Below are positions 38,800 through 50,062 of a DNA stretch of 64,000 bases, piece by piece (position 1 is the first letter of the stretch; each line of letters begins with the position of its first letter). Below the pieces are notes generated by a model. The model was given only the letters and a program-made list of their open reading frames with translations, ran no database searches and was not told the DNA's origin. Source of the stretch: Aquila chrysaetos chrysaetos (lineage: Eukaryota; Chordata; Aves; Accipitriformes; Accipitridae); contig NC_044030.1 in assembly GCF_900496995.4 (NCBI RefSeq), forward strand, positions 82,624,017-82,688,016. Reading direction: 5' to 3'. The position numbers and the translations under genes are program-made.

Positions 38800-38808
38800 C
38801 GCCATTTT
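38800..38808 (+). promoter_or_regulatory. YY1-like site in candidate exon 1
   Basis: CGCCATTTT is the reverse complement of AAAATGGCG, close to the YY1 consensus. YY1 sites are typically found just downstream of transcription starts in CpG promoters, which fits the proposed exon. It is a short motif, so chance occurrence is possible. Confidence 0.35.
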
Positions 38809-38830
38809 CCCCCCTTTCTCGCTCTATCTC

Positions 38831-38875
38831 GCTCTATTTATCTATCTATCATTTATCTATCGAGCTATCTATCCG
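38831..38875. repeat. (TATC)n microsatellite in candidate exon 1
   Basis: Imperfect CTAT/TATC units: CTATTTATCTATCTATCATT, TATCTATCGAGC, TATCTATC. Confidence 0.88.
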
Positions 38876-38915
38876 TCTGGCTGTCCGTCCATCTCCCTCT
38901 CCCCGGGTGCCTTCC

Positions 38916-38927
38916 CTCCTCCTCCTC

Positions 38928-38962
<35 letters not shown>

Positions 38963-38966
38963 CCCC
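38916..38966. repeat. (CTC)n followed by poly-C
   Basis: About twelve CTC triplets run into 16 C at about 38,951-38,966. If exon 1 is correct this is a polypyrimidine 5'-UTR tract just upstream of the candidate upstream ORF. Confidence 0.9.
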
Positions 38967-39027
38967 AGCCCTCCTCCCTCTCCGCTCTGCGTGTGCTGCG
39001 CGGCCGTGCGCTCCCCTAATCTGACAG

Positions 39028-39108
39028 ATGAACACCGCCATGGGTTTGCCGCAACACAAGCAAAAGCACCTTTGGGGGCTGTGGCGAGGGATTGAAACCG
39101 GGATCTAA
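39028..39108 (+). CDS. Candidate upstream ORF in SETBP1 exon 1 (26 codons)
   Basis: This is a short ORF from ATG 39028 to TAA 39106-39108. A second in-frame ATG at 39040 sits in the strong context GCCATGG, giving a 22-residue form that starts MGLPQHKQKHLWGLWRG. The first ATG has a weak context (C at -3). If the proposed exon 1 is right, this is the first ATG a scanning ribosome would meet in the leader. It would end well before the exon junction and could dampen or regulate SETBP1 translation. Unlike the flanking simple repeats, the segment is composed of ordinary unique sequence. I do not recognise the peptide. Translation and conservation are unproven. Confidence 0.35.
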   Translation: MNTAMGLPQHKQKHLWGLWRGIETGI

Positions 39109-39140
39109 AAGAGAAGAGACAAGAAGGGGGGAATCCGAGG

Positions 39141-39190
39141 GAGGAGGAGGAGGAGGTGGTGGTGGTGGTGGAGGAGGAGGAGGAGGAAGA
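39141..39190. repeat. (GGA)n/(GGT)n triplet tract
   Basis: GGAGGAGGAGGAGG, then GTGGTGGTGGTGGTGG, then GAGGAGGAGGAGGAGGAAG. It is purine-rich and mirrors the upstream CTC tract, so the two could pair in RNA or form H-DNA. Confidence 0.9.
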
Positions 39191-39245
39191 AAGAAGAAGA
39201 AGAGGAAGCTGCTAAGAAGCCCCCGCTGCCGTTTTGGGGATATGG

Positions 39246-39251
39246 GTTAGT
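39246..39251 (+). other. Candidate splice donor of SETBP1 exon 1 (GTTAGT)
   Basis: TGG|GTTAGT follows ...GGGGATATGG. It is the best donor-like site at the end of the CpG/purine-rich block. The immediate alternative TTA|GTAAAG at 39250 is weaker. RNA evidence is needed. Confidence 0.4.
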
Positions 39252-41320
39252 AAAGGGGGGGAAAAAAAAAAAAAAAAAAAGCAAAAAAAAAAAAAAAGCA
39301 ACAAAAAACCTGAGCCATCGAGGAAAGGTCTGTCTTGATGATCCGGATTACAGGAGGGTCTTACCCCTCTCTCTTTTCCCTTCCTCTCCCCCCCCCCCCC
39401 CTTTTTCCCCTCTGCATGCAAAAGTTAATGTCGTCTCCTTTTTTTCGTGTTGTGACTTTGCAATGGCGCGGAAAGGGCTTTATTTATTTGGGGGGGGGGA
39501 ATATTTCTCCGCTGTGCAATGCATGCGAGTTCTCCTCTCCCCCTCCGACCCCTTCCCTCCTCATGCTTTGTGGCTGGTCGGGGGGGTGTGTGTGTATGTG
39601 TGTGGTTGGGTGGGGGGGTAAAAACCTTGCTGCTGGGAAGAGGTTGCAATTTTTCTAGGAGTTTGCATAATGTATTTATTCCCCCCCCCTTGCCCCCAAC
39701 CCCTTTGGTACCCTATATATGTTCCCCCGACGGTGCCGGGGGTAGGTGGCAGCTATGTGTGTGCGTGTGGAAAGGAGAAAAGGGGGGGGGAGCCCCCTCT
39801 CCCCCCCCCCCCCCCCCCCGCTTCGTAAATTGCAGGTTAAGTGGAGCTAGAGAGCAACACTGTAACCTTATGGGGATTTTTTTGTGTGTGTGAGTGTGTG
39901 TGAGTGTGATTGTGCCGGGGGGGGGGGGGGTCCGCTGTGGTGCTCGGCGCTGGGGGGGGGGGAAACCGGGAGCGGGGGGGGGAAGAAGCGCCGGTGCCCC
40001 GGGGCGGCCGCCTCGGTCCCCGCTCTTGTTTTGACATTGAAAAGGACACACAGCCCCGAAAAGCGGCAATTTGCAGGAGCAAAGAGCTGGGGGGGGGGGG
40101 GTGGAGAAGGGGGGGGGAGTAATTAGCAACGTGGGCCCCCCCCCCCCGCTCCTCCTGCTCGGTAGCGAATTGAGGCGCGTTAATAATGGTTATTAATAAG
40201 CCGGTGATTGCAGCCCCCGGTGGCCCCTCTTCCCCCCCCCCCCCGCTCCGGGTGGAAGCGGAGTTCAGCTTTGGGCGGTTTAAATATCGCTTATATTATT
40301 GGGGGGGGGGGGGGTTGGTTTGGGGGGGGGGGGGGGTTTACAAAACGCAGCCTGCAGCCGCGGGCGGCTATTGTCAACTCCAGCCCTGGCTCAAGGCTCC
40401 CCGCTCACCTCCGTACTCCCACTCCCACTCATACTCCCACTCCCACTCCCAGCCCTTCCTCGCCGGGTTATCCCCCAGTGGGAAATCAGGTCCCTCCGGT
40501 GAGGGGGGGCCCTCCCACCCGTGTGTGAGTGTGTGCCCATCACCGCGGACACTGGCCGTCCCCTGCGCTGCCTGCCCCCGCCTGGGTGTATTTCTATGTC
40601 TAAAAAAGCAGTTGAGAGAAGGATTTCCGATTCGTTTCCGCTTCAAATAAACGGCACTGATAATCTCGGGCCTGACGCCTGATGCTAAAAGGCCGTTTAC
40701 ACCACCGGGGAGGCCGACCCGGGCAGCGGCAGCCTAAAAGGGAGGGGGGGGGGTACCGGGGGGGGGGGGACACCCCCAGACCCGGTCACCCCCCCCCCCT
40801 CCCTTCCCCAGGCGGGCAGGTCCCCGGTCCCCTGTGGGGTTTGCAAGGGGAGATGAAGGGGGATTCCCCGCGGGGGAGGAGAATGTGCATTGGAAAGGGG
40901 GGGGGGGGGGGGGCATGGGGAAGGAGCTGGGGGGGGGGGGGCACTACCCACCCACCCATCCCAGTGCCCCCCTTCCCCGGGCTGGGGATGTGGGTCTGTG
41001 GTTGCCGTGAGGCCGGCGAGCCGAGCTGGGCACTGGGAGGAGTCCGCTACAAGCAAATGCGACCGGCGAGGAGGGAAGGAGAAGGGAGGGGGGGGCTTCT
41101 TATTCCCCCCCCCCCCCCTTCCCGCAAGCAGAGGTGTTTCATTAGCTGCGGGGCCGTGGTGGCCCTGCCGGGGCCGTGCCAGGCCGGGTCGGGGGTATTT
41201 TTTTTTTTTGGGGGGGGGGGGGACACGACACCCGCCGTGTCGCCTTATATGTCCATCTGTCAAACGGCAAAGGATGTGCGAGGCGAGCAAAGCGCTGAGC
41301 CTGCTAGTCCTCTGCTGTCA
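39252..41320 (+). other. G-run-rich start of putative intron 1
   Basis: The + strand carries dozens of G runs of 8-18 nt (for example near 39,918, 40,090, 40,300-40,335, 40,900-40,940 and 41,205-41,221), with several C runs in between. CpGs are frequent. Open frames here are artefacts of low complexity: poly-Gly, poly-Pro and poly-Lys stretches without codon-like structure. I found no gene. The block has clear G-quadruplex potential on the + strand. Confidence 0.7.
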
Positions 41321-44300
41321 GGGAAAGTAATGTGATCCTTTTCGTATTGACAGGAGGATTTCAGGGGTAAAGGACTGCTGGCAAATTCAATCCCATGTTG
41401 AATATTAGGGAGCCAAATGGGAAAAATTATTGATCCGACAGCCCCTGCAGCCAGGACTAACTTGGTGCAGGCTTACAGTAATGATATAATCGGCCGTCTA
41501 ACGTTAGGCAGGGATAGGGCGAACCTGAGGAAACAAGTGTCTAGGACCTTTTATCGTCCACAGCAGAAAAAAATGCCCGTCAGGGAAAATGTGCAAGTGG
41601 CTGTTTCACGCACACCTTTCTGCGCTTCCTCGGCCTTTGCTGAGATTATTGCCCTCGGTCAGAAGCTCCTTCCACTCCGAGGAGAAACTTTTTTCATCTC
41701 CATTTGGGTTTTAGCTGAAAGGAGAAAAAAAGCCCTCCAAACAATGAAGTTGTACTTCAATCTCCGCTCTTAGCTCAGAAGGGTTATGTAAAAGCAGAGG
41801 GGGGGGAAGCAGAAACACTCAGTGAATGGAGACTTCTCTTCCATCTCTTATTGGCTTTGGCTTTTTTTTTTTAACTTCTCAGACTCAAAGTTTTAATTGA
41901 AACCAGAAATCTATTGAGAAGTAACTGAGCCAAGAAAACCTCTGTTTTCTCTGCAACTAGGGATGGGGAATAAATAATTTTTTGCTGATGTTATTTCAAG
42001 TTGTTTGAGCTCTTTGGTTCCTGCCAAAAAGCCCGGCATAGATTATTAACACATTATCATTTTAGGAGGATGCACTCTCTGAAATGTAATAAAATGGTGT
42101 GTTAGGTTTGTGCAGAGCCATAAACTATGCTAGTTGTTGGCAAACAAAAGAAACAGTGGCCATGATTTATTATTAATAATGATCATAACTGAGCTATTTA
42201 GCTTGACTTGATATTTACTGGGTTTCTCTACTGAGGTTGCTCAGTATCATTTCCAATAATGTACTTTGATTAAGCTGGGAACTGTTCTTTTTTAACAACT
42301 GCTATTGCCACGTGCTTAATTAACTCAAGGAGTTAAATGCTTGAAAAGGTCCAACCATCAGTTTTTGGCTTCAGATGCTGCTTAATCTCCTCTTCTGGTC
42401 TGTTTTGACCCATCCTTTGAGCTCCTTTTCCCCAGCATGCACATCTCTTAGGTGTAAGTGCCAGCTTACCAACAGGACTCTTGTTTTCCATTACAAGATT
42501 TGGCTAATCCCAGTTTCAGTGACTTTTTTTGCCCTCTCAGTAGGGCTCAATTGCTCACACATAATCTTTCCCTTCTGTTTTCTTTCCCCTTTGGACAACA
42601 CCCTCCAGGACTGAAAAACTCTTGCCTTGTGCTCCGAGACTTGCAATTACACAGCAATTTTGACTCTTGACCCAACTAGTAGCAAGAAAGGCTATTGTCT
42701 AATGAAGCACGTAAAAACAGTTCTGGGATCCAACAGATTGCTGTGATGGAAATGAAAGCTGTCCCAGTGAATTGATGACTGATTTGTTTAACCATATGCC
42801 TAGGCGGTCGTTCTTGCTCCCCGTTAACTACCCATCTATGGAGTATCTGTGATCTGTGGGTCTGCGATGATGTTGAAAGGCAGCATTAATAACTGCCAAA
42901 ACGTGCTCCATGATGCATGGTCTGCAGTAGGGCCAATTGAATAAGATTTAAGCCATGTTCAGAATACTCGGCGTGTCATTTTTGCCTACCATAACATGCA
43001 GGCACGCAGGGTTTTGAGCGTGTAAGTGCCGCGATTAAGCATGCATTTGAGGGTGAGAGAAGGGCATCAAATCTGTGCACAAAATAAAAGGCGGTCGGAT
43101 GAAACCCACAGCGAAATCTAGCCTTGGTACTGGGAAGTCCAGGCACTCTTAGGGCAGCAGCAATCCAAGGTTCAGAGCTAGTCCAAAGCCTAGCAAGAAA
43201 GGCAACAGTCTGTGGGAGAACTTTAGCGGAGAAAGTTCCCAGCGTTTTGCTGCAGGGCTTGTGGTTTCTACTGGGACTGGTTTTGCTGCTATTATAGGTT
43301 CTGTTCTCGTTACTTTCTCTCTTTCCCACTTGATTAAAAAAAAAAAAAAAGTTTCCTTTCCTGTTATTATTGTTGAGGAAATAAAATGACTCATCCTTTT
43401 AGGAAATTGTCACCTTGATTAAAGATGGGCTTTAAAACCCCTCAGCTCCAGGTTTTAGCCTGAGGGGACTGTCAGATCTGAAAATGATTTCCAAACTTTT
43501 GAGGTTGGGACTGCTTTGCTTTCTGATACGGGCATGAAACCGGGTTGCAAGCCTTCATTGTTAGCACGGTTGCTTCTGAGGCTCACTCAAACCCTTAGAG
43601 ACAGTTTCTTTCTCCTTCTCCCAACGTGAAGCCTTCACTTGATGTGGCTTCAAAAGTTCATTGTGTCTTCGGACATGCTCAGAGATGTGCTGGATGCTGG
43701 GAACAAGCGCAGCTCCCCAACAGGCACCTGGATTCTGCATTCACGTTTAACTGGTCATAGAGAGAGCAGAGTGAGGGGGATAAATGGGGGGGGGGGGGGG
43801 GGGGGAAGGAAGGCAAAGTAATTTCTTAAATTGAATAACAACAGTCAGTGAATAATGCAGCTTGTCTTTCAGAGCTGAGGAAATGTGTGAAGGAAGTAGG
43901 GGGTGGTAATTTCTGTTTATCAGCTCTTGAGAGGGAGCAGATTTAGGGGCTATTTTGCCCTTTTGGAGTTGGATTTACTTTGCAGCACAGATTGTCCAAA
44001 CACAATGATGAGCTTTTACTGTAAGCTGTGGGGCAGCTGGATATGAAAAGCAATCTTCTGACATTATTTCATTTAGGCTTTTCTTGTCTTTTATGAAATT
44101 GAAAATTTTGAAGAGTTCTCAGGTTAGTCAGCTCTCTCTCCAAAAGGCCAAATCAAAATTCTGGACTTCAAACACCGTGAGGATTTGGGGGGATTTGATC
44201 CAGGCTTGATTATGATCTTTACTGCTCTAGTTTACTTCCAAGTCTAACTGGGGATCTTTGCAAGGTCTCAGGCCTCTGTATCTCTATGCTATTTGCCCTG

Positions 44301-47300
44301 CTGCCTGTCCACCGAACCCGTGTGCCATTGCCCATGTGTGACGATGACCCTGTTGACTTCAGATATGAAGGGGAAAGTGATGGGGCTGAAACACAGATGA
44401 CAAAACAGGAAGGTGGCCAGAGAAGTACTCTGGGAATACAGTCACTGGTATTGCTCACAGATCCCAGGGTCAGGTTTACTCTTGCTTATGAGTGGGGACA
44501 GCGGTGGGACTCGTGTACATGTCCATCCAGCACAGGGGTCTGGCAGGGAAAAAAGGAGTTGTGCAGATGATAAGGATGAGTCTGAGTTGTCTTCCCTATG
44601 TAGGGCTGGTGAGTCTGATAAGCTTTTTTGAAGGCAAGCTCAGTGTGTGGAAAAGCCGTGCAGGAGGAGACCGATTTCCATGCAAACACGAGGTCAGAAG
44701 GTGGTGGCAAGGCTCTGACCTGCCCTGGTGAATACCAGAGCACAGTGTGGGCCAAGGCTTGGCTCTGCCGTGCGTGATATACTGGGATGCAAGTGCCCGG
44801 CAGAGTGGGGTGCTGGGGTCGTGGCTAAATGCCATTGTGGGGAGACTAACTTAGCTTCTTACTGCCTCTGAAGGAGAGAATTCCTCTTTCGGTAAGGGTT
44901 GCTGTGCAGTCCTGGGCAGTTAAGGGCTCTGTGAATGTGGCAGCGATGAGAGCAGTTTCCTTTACTGTAGTACAGTATCTCCTGTAATAGTGCTTGGGAA
45001 AGCTGTTCAGAAGAATGTGTGGTAGGCAAGCGTGGGGTAACCCAGGACTCACTTAAATACCTCAAAATTAGAGATGGGTTAAAGATCGGAAGCCTGAGGT
45101 TTTATGTTACTTTGAAATTTTTGTTAGCCTTAACCTTTAAAACTGAGAGATATATATGTATACAATGAATCATTCTGTTTCTGTCCTAGTATTTTAGCAG
45201 ATGGGGAAGTTGGTTTTAAGATGGAAGGGAGAAAATGATGATACTCAAACCAGAGGTCAAACTGCAAGGCGTTACAGGCATGTCTTTCTTCCATATGAAT
45301 CCACATATCTTGAATATCCTACTGGTGTGATTTCTAAGACTTGGACACTGGCCTAACTTCCCTGTGTGTTTCCAGACTCAGTGTATTCTGGAGTGATGCT
45401 GTGATCCATGCCTACCACTCCTTGAGTCTTGCTAAATTTTTGGCTTTGGAGAATGCAATGGGGTTTCCACTGAAACTCCTCTGAAATCCTATTAGTTTGC
45501 TAGACGAGGAAATCCTTCCTGTAGTTTTTTCTTTTTTTTTTTTTCCCTTTTTTTTTTTTTTTCTTTTTCTCTCTAAAGCCTTCCTATGGAGCTCTATAGT
45601 GGGGATTCAATAGAATTCTGCACAGGGGAATAATTCTCTGCTGAATTCTTCAGTTCTTTTTCAGAAGGGATCAGAGATGTGAAGCTTAACTGGGGGAGTT
45701 TAGTAAGTGTTCGAACGGGATTGTATACATGTAAAGTATTATAGCAGGCATCTGGGTAAAGTACTATTATATATGCCCATTGTTCCTAAGGTTGCAAAAC
45801 AGTTTAAACTATTAAGCCATATATTCACATCCTTGTAACTTGCATAAACCTTCACCTAATGGGCTGAAAAATGTCATGCTTTCTCTTTGCTTGATGACAA
45901 TTTTCTTCCTGAAAGGTTGAGTAAATTCTCTCCTGCTGTCAGCTGTTCCTTTTTTTTTTCCAATTTATTCAGAAAAAGTGAGAGTGGGGGAAGAAGAGGA
46001 AACACTTTTCCCCTTTAAATTATTCTAACCACATGCTTTTAAACAGGGCAGCAGTCTAACCTGCTTGACTTTGAGCTGATAAATGGATATAAACATAGGG
46101 CTTGTTGAAGGCCTCTGTCTTCTTTTGGTGTGTGAATGGGACCAAAAAATGGAGGTCGTGGTTTCTGATGCCATGACAAATCAAAAGTGTCATTGTAGGC
46201 ATCCTAAAGTCAATGGAGATCTTTCAGTCTGTTGGCTTAAAGAGAGAGGCACTGTCCCTACAAATCCTGCTGGATAAGTGTCATAAATGGCATTTGCTAT
46301 AGGTGCTGGTCACATTAGATCCCAGTTCTGTCATAGGAGGTAGTCACAGAAACATAGGTCCTGTTCCTCCATCCTTTTATCGGAGTTGAAGACACATCTG
46401 CTCTTAAAATATGCTGCTGTTTAAGTGAGGCTTTCAGGCCAGAACATTTTATTCAGGTTTAGCTCAGCGAACAGATCTCCCAGGGCCCTTATGGAAAACC
46501 TCTGAAAAAAATAGCGTGAGCAACAATTAAAATAACAATAAGCTGCAGTGTGTCCCTAGGTAGGAACTGGGACCCTGTTCAAACCTGCATCCATCTCCAG
46601 CTGAGGAGCAGTGGTATGGATGCCTCAGTTCAGGGGTCTCTTGACCCATCGGAGCCCACAGACCAAACTTTGCTTGGCTGGGACCTAAGTGAAAGACTCA
46701 GATTAGTAGCCAGAGACCCATATGTCATCAATGGAGAGAGGGGGCACCCATGACTGACTTGACGTTGGATTCTCCCAAATTCTGACCCCATCCCAACCTT
46801 TAGCATCCTCCTGAAGTCAGTGGCGTTGAAAGGGAATAACAACCCAAAGTCCTGGTCCTGCTTGAATAGGGATTTGAGTCGTGAATCTGCTGCTCCTGAG
46901 CTTATTTGCCGCCTCGGATGTGTGCAATGCTGCACAAAGAGCACAATGAAGTAGTTCAGCTGGAGAGGCCTTTCGGGTGTGCAGGTACTCAGCAGGCTCT
47001 TATCTCCCGTCTGACTCAACTTCTCCCAGCACTTCTGTAACCGCTTCCTCTTCAGCCTCATTAGAGGCGAAGCTACTCCTTTCCTTTGCCCACAGCAGCT
47101 GTTGGTTATCTTGCCTTTATCCCTGGCCTCGGGTCTTCCCACCGGCACGCTCCTGACTAACATTCGTGCCTCTCGACATCGCCGTCCCGGCACCGTGGGC
47201 TGCTTTTTGCCCTGTACGCACCCAGCCACGTCCGCTCGTGTCCTGCGCTGCTTTTGCCTCCTGCTTTTTCTTCTGCAATCCATGAGGCTTTAAAGGTATT

Positions 47301-49923
47301 TCTTGTCTTGCTGACCCAGATACTCTCTCCTCCCTCAAAGTCAAAAGACTGATACGTTCTGCAAGGCAAAGCAGTCTCAATGCCTTCCTCTAAATACCCC
47401 AAATTATTGCTCTTCTTCTTGCACGCCCTTTATATGCCCTATTTTCCCACAGTCACCCCTTGGTGCTGGGGATGCTTGGTACATTATACAGCACCAAGCA
47501 AGACACCACTGCTTACTCAGCATGGAAACACACAGTGCAAGCCTGCGTGGACAAAATCCAACCTTTCTTATTCCTAGCCTCATCTGAAGCATGCAGAATT
47601 GAGTAATATAGGATGTGTTGTTTGTACAGCCTCTAGACTGGGCACAGGATAGATCCTGGACCAAAGCCTTTTTGGTCCTCCTTGTGCCATCACTTACGGC
47701 TCTGAGGAGCGGATGCTGAGCCAAGACCTGGTGCATTCCCTATCAGATATGTTGTTGTATTTTATTTAATTCCCTGTTTTTCCTGAAGGGAGGGAAATCT
47801 GGTGTATTTGGCACTTGTGCAAACAAAAATGAAATAATGGAGGAGGGCAAAAAAAGAGTAAAGGAGGAAGGAGGAGTCCCGTGGCAGCAGCAGTAAATAA
47901 AAACAAACCTCTCGTTAATGATTTATACAGAGAAATCATTTTCCACATGTTTCAGGGTGCAGAGGGAAATGTTTGATCAGAGGGAGAAGGAGAGATTATT
48001 GCCCTACCACGAGGGTGTTAGAAGGAGGCTACTGTGTCTGATGGCAGCTCTCCAAGAGCAGAGTCGATCTAGGAAAGTTTGGTAACACAGATGATGGAAT
48101 TGTGCAGGGTTTTGCTTTCTGTGAACTGGTCGCTGTGCCAAAAACCTTTCCCTAAATACCCATAAAACTTTCCATTTGTAGCCTGGAGTGGCTGCCACCA
48201 CCTCCAGGATGGTGCGCTTGGCAAGAGCTGGCTAGAATGGAGCAAGCATTTGAAGTCCCTTTCTCTTGCACGTTGACACTTTTCCCCAAAGAGTTTTATG
48301 GCTGTTGTTAATGGAATAAGTTTTATCCTTGTAGTGGCACACACTGCTGCAGCTCGGGGTATTCTCTTGGATCATCTCAGGAGTCACCTTTGATTATACA
48401 TCACGTCAAGAGTGACGATGCTTGGTCTCGGAGATCAGCAACCTGGTGTTGACCTGACGTAAGCAAATCTCCCGGCTCGGCTTTTTGTGTTGTAATAAGC
48501 TGGAGCACAGTTGGCATCTCATTCTGCTTTCTAGTGTCCCGGAGGCCTAATCTTCACAAGGGTGATGGGTAAAAATGACATGCCAGCTCTTGATGTCACT
48601 AGGATCAAACACTATTCCTTGATTCAGAGGTGTAAATCCAGTGAACCGAGCCCACCTTCAGAGCAGTCCTGCAGCAGTGTTTGTCTCAGAGGGCACAAGT
48701 GGGAGGAGGTTGGTCCTTTAGAGACCAGAAATCAGCACGAGGAGGTGTTTACAGGGCTGATGACCCTACTCCCTTACCCGACACCCAGATACAGCTTAAG
48801 GTTGTGAGCGAGTAGATTTATAAAACCTTGGCACAGTTCTCAGGCAGGAGCTTGTAAAAGTCCTTGGGAACATGACGGGCATCTCTCCTCCTACCGCAGA
48901 TGGGTGCTTTGCTACGCTAGCTGTTGCCACAGCTGTACCTTGGGCAGTATTGCTTTTATGGGCCTTGTGATTTATGGTCGTGTCAGTTGTTTAATCATTC
49001 AGTTGGCCCTCCCTTCAGCGCTGTATGATAGTTAGTTACTTACATAGAAAGGTGACTATTTGATCTAATTATGGAGTCTCAAACCTAATTATGGAGTCAA
49101 ATATGATTCCATAATCTACTCTTAATGTCTCTATGTTGAGAAGACAGATACACATGTGTGTAATGTGCACACTTACATGCCTCCGTAATTATGGATATAC
49201 TTGGGCTCTCATTTATTTCTGTCTCCTTATCTTGGGGGGATGCTCCCAGCCTCATCTGGCTGTGAGAGATCTTCAGGTTATCTTGTCTTTTCCCTTCCAG
49301 TGTGGCTTTTCCTGGCTTCCTTTGCCGGGCTTGGGCACACCGAGACAGAGCCATCAGTCAGCGTTACTCAGTCACGCTGGCGGAGGTGCAGAGGGCTGGA
49401 AGCACTTGGACTCAGGGCAATCTGATGGAAACAAGTGGAGATTACATTTCTGCTGTTGTTCTGGTAACTGCCATTAATCCTTGCTCTTTGTTTTCATGTG
49501 GCTAGACCACACCTGGGAGAGCTTGCATCCCTTCCCTTCAGAGAAAGTCCTCACATAACCCACGCAAAATCAGAGGCAGAGGGGGAAGGACTGGAACAAA
49601 AGCAGTGCTGGAGACAGGGGGACCATGCAGAGGGGAACCACCTTTCTTCTTCTAATTCACCCTATTAACGAATCACATGCCTTAGTTAGTTAGTTATTTT
49701 TATAGATAATCTGAGGATTACAGGCATTCACATATGGTCATTCCACTCCCAATTATTCTTATCAGCTGAGGGTCTCATACTGTATCTGTTGTATACCCAC
49801 ATCTATTTTATATGTGTCTATACCCAGGTGTATCTTATAGACGGGAATTTTAGCAGTGTGTTTAAAACTGTCATGCAATAGAGAGACCAGTTTGCCCAGC
49901 ACTGGAGATAGAGGCCAAATAAT
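41321..49923 (+). other. SETBP1 intron 1, unique sequence, no gene seen
   Basis: Mostly unique sequence of ordinary composition. It includes a block at 41,330-41,760 that is free of the flanking homopolymers, a 15-A run near 43,336, a G run at 43,787-43,805 and T-rich tracts near 45,530-45,565. The longest open frames (118 codons at 41,417-41,773 on + and 217 codons at 46,630-47,283 on -) have no recognisable protein features. I found no RNA gene. Confidence 0.6.
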
Positions 49924-50062
49924 ACATCACAGAAGCACAGAATGGCTGGGGTTGGAAGGGCTCTGGAGATCGTCCAGTCCACCACGCAGCTCAGCGCAGG
50001 GTCACCAGGGCAAGATGCTCAGGGTTGTGCCTGGTTGGGATCTGGACATCACCAGGTCATCT
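49924..50062 (-). mobile_element. CR1 LINE fragment, 3' end
   Basis: Reading the + strand, CATCACAGAAGCACAGAATGGC followed by GGGGTTGGAAGGG is the reverse complement of the CR1 3' terminus. The text then follows the standard CR1 3'-UTR pattern (TCCAGTCCACC, CAGGGTCACCAGGGCAAG) with moderate divergence. It is a short 5'-truncated copy with no coding capacity, lying in SETBP1 intron 1. Confidence 0.85.

Larger units (their letters stand above)
38131..39245 (+). other. SETBP1: Candidate non-coding exon 1 of SETBP1 (5' boundary unresolved)
   Basis: SETBP1 is known to begin with a non-coding exon far upstream of its first coding exon, and this is the only CpG-rich block on the correct side. It lies about 17 kb upstream of exon 2. 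A plausible 3' end is TGG|GTTAGT at 39245/39246 (G at -1, A at +4, G at +5, T at +6). The stretch mixes homopolymer T tracts with ordinary-looking unique sequence (38,520-38,600, 38,725-38,810 and 38,995-39,110). It has no ATG on the + strand before 39,028, which fits a leader. The transcription start could be anywhere from about 37,600 to 38,600, so the start given here is only the end of the first 30-T run. Purine-rich GGA repeats occupy 39,141-39,190. cDNA or CAGE data would fix both ends. Confidence 0.55.

Noticed and set aside
39713..41335. Open frames of 138-217 codons in the G/C-run zone
   Set aside because: Low-complexity Gly/Pro/His/Thr translations that arise from G, C and CA/GT runs; there is no domain and many start at non-ATG codons.
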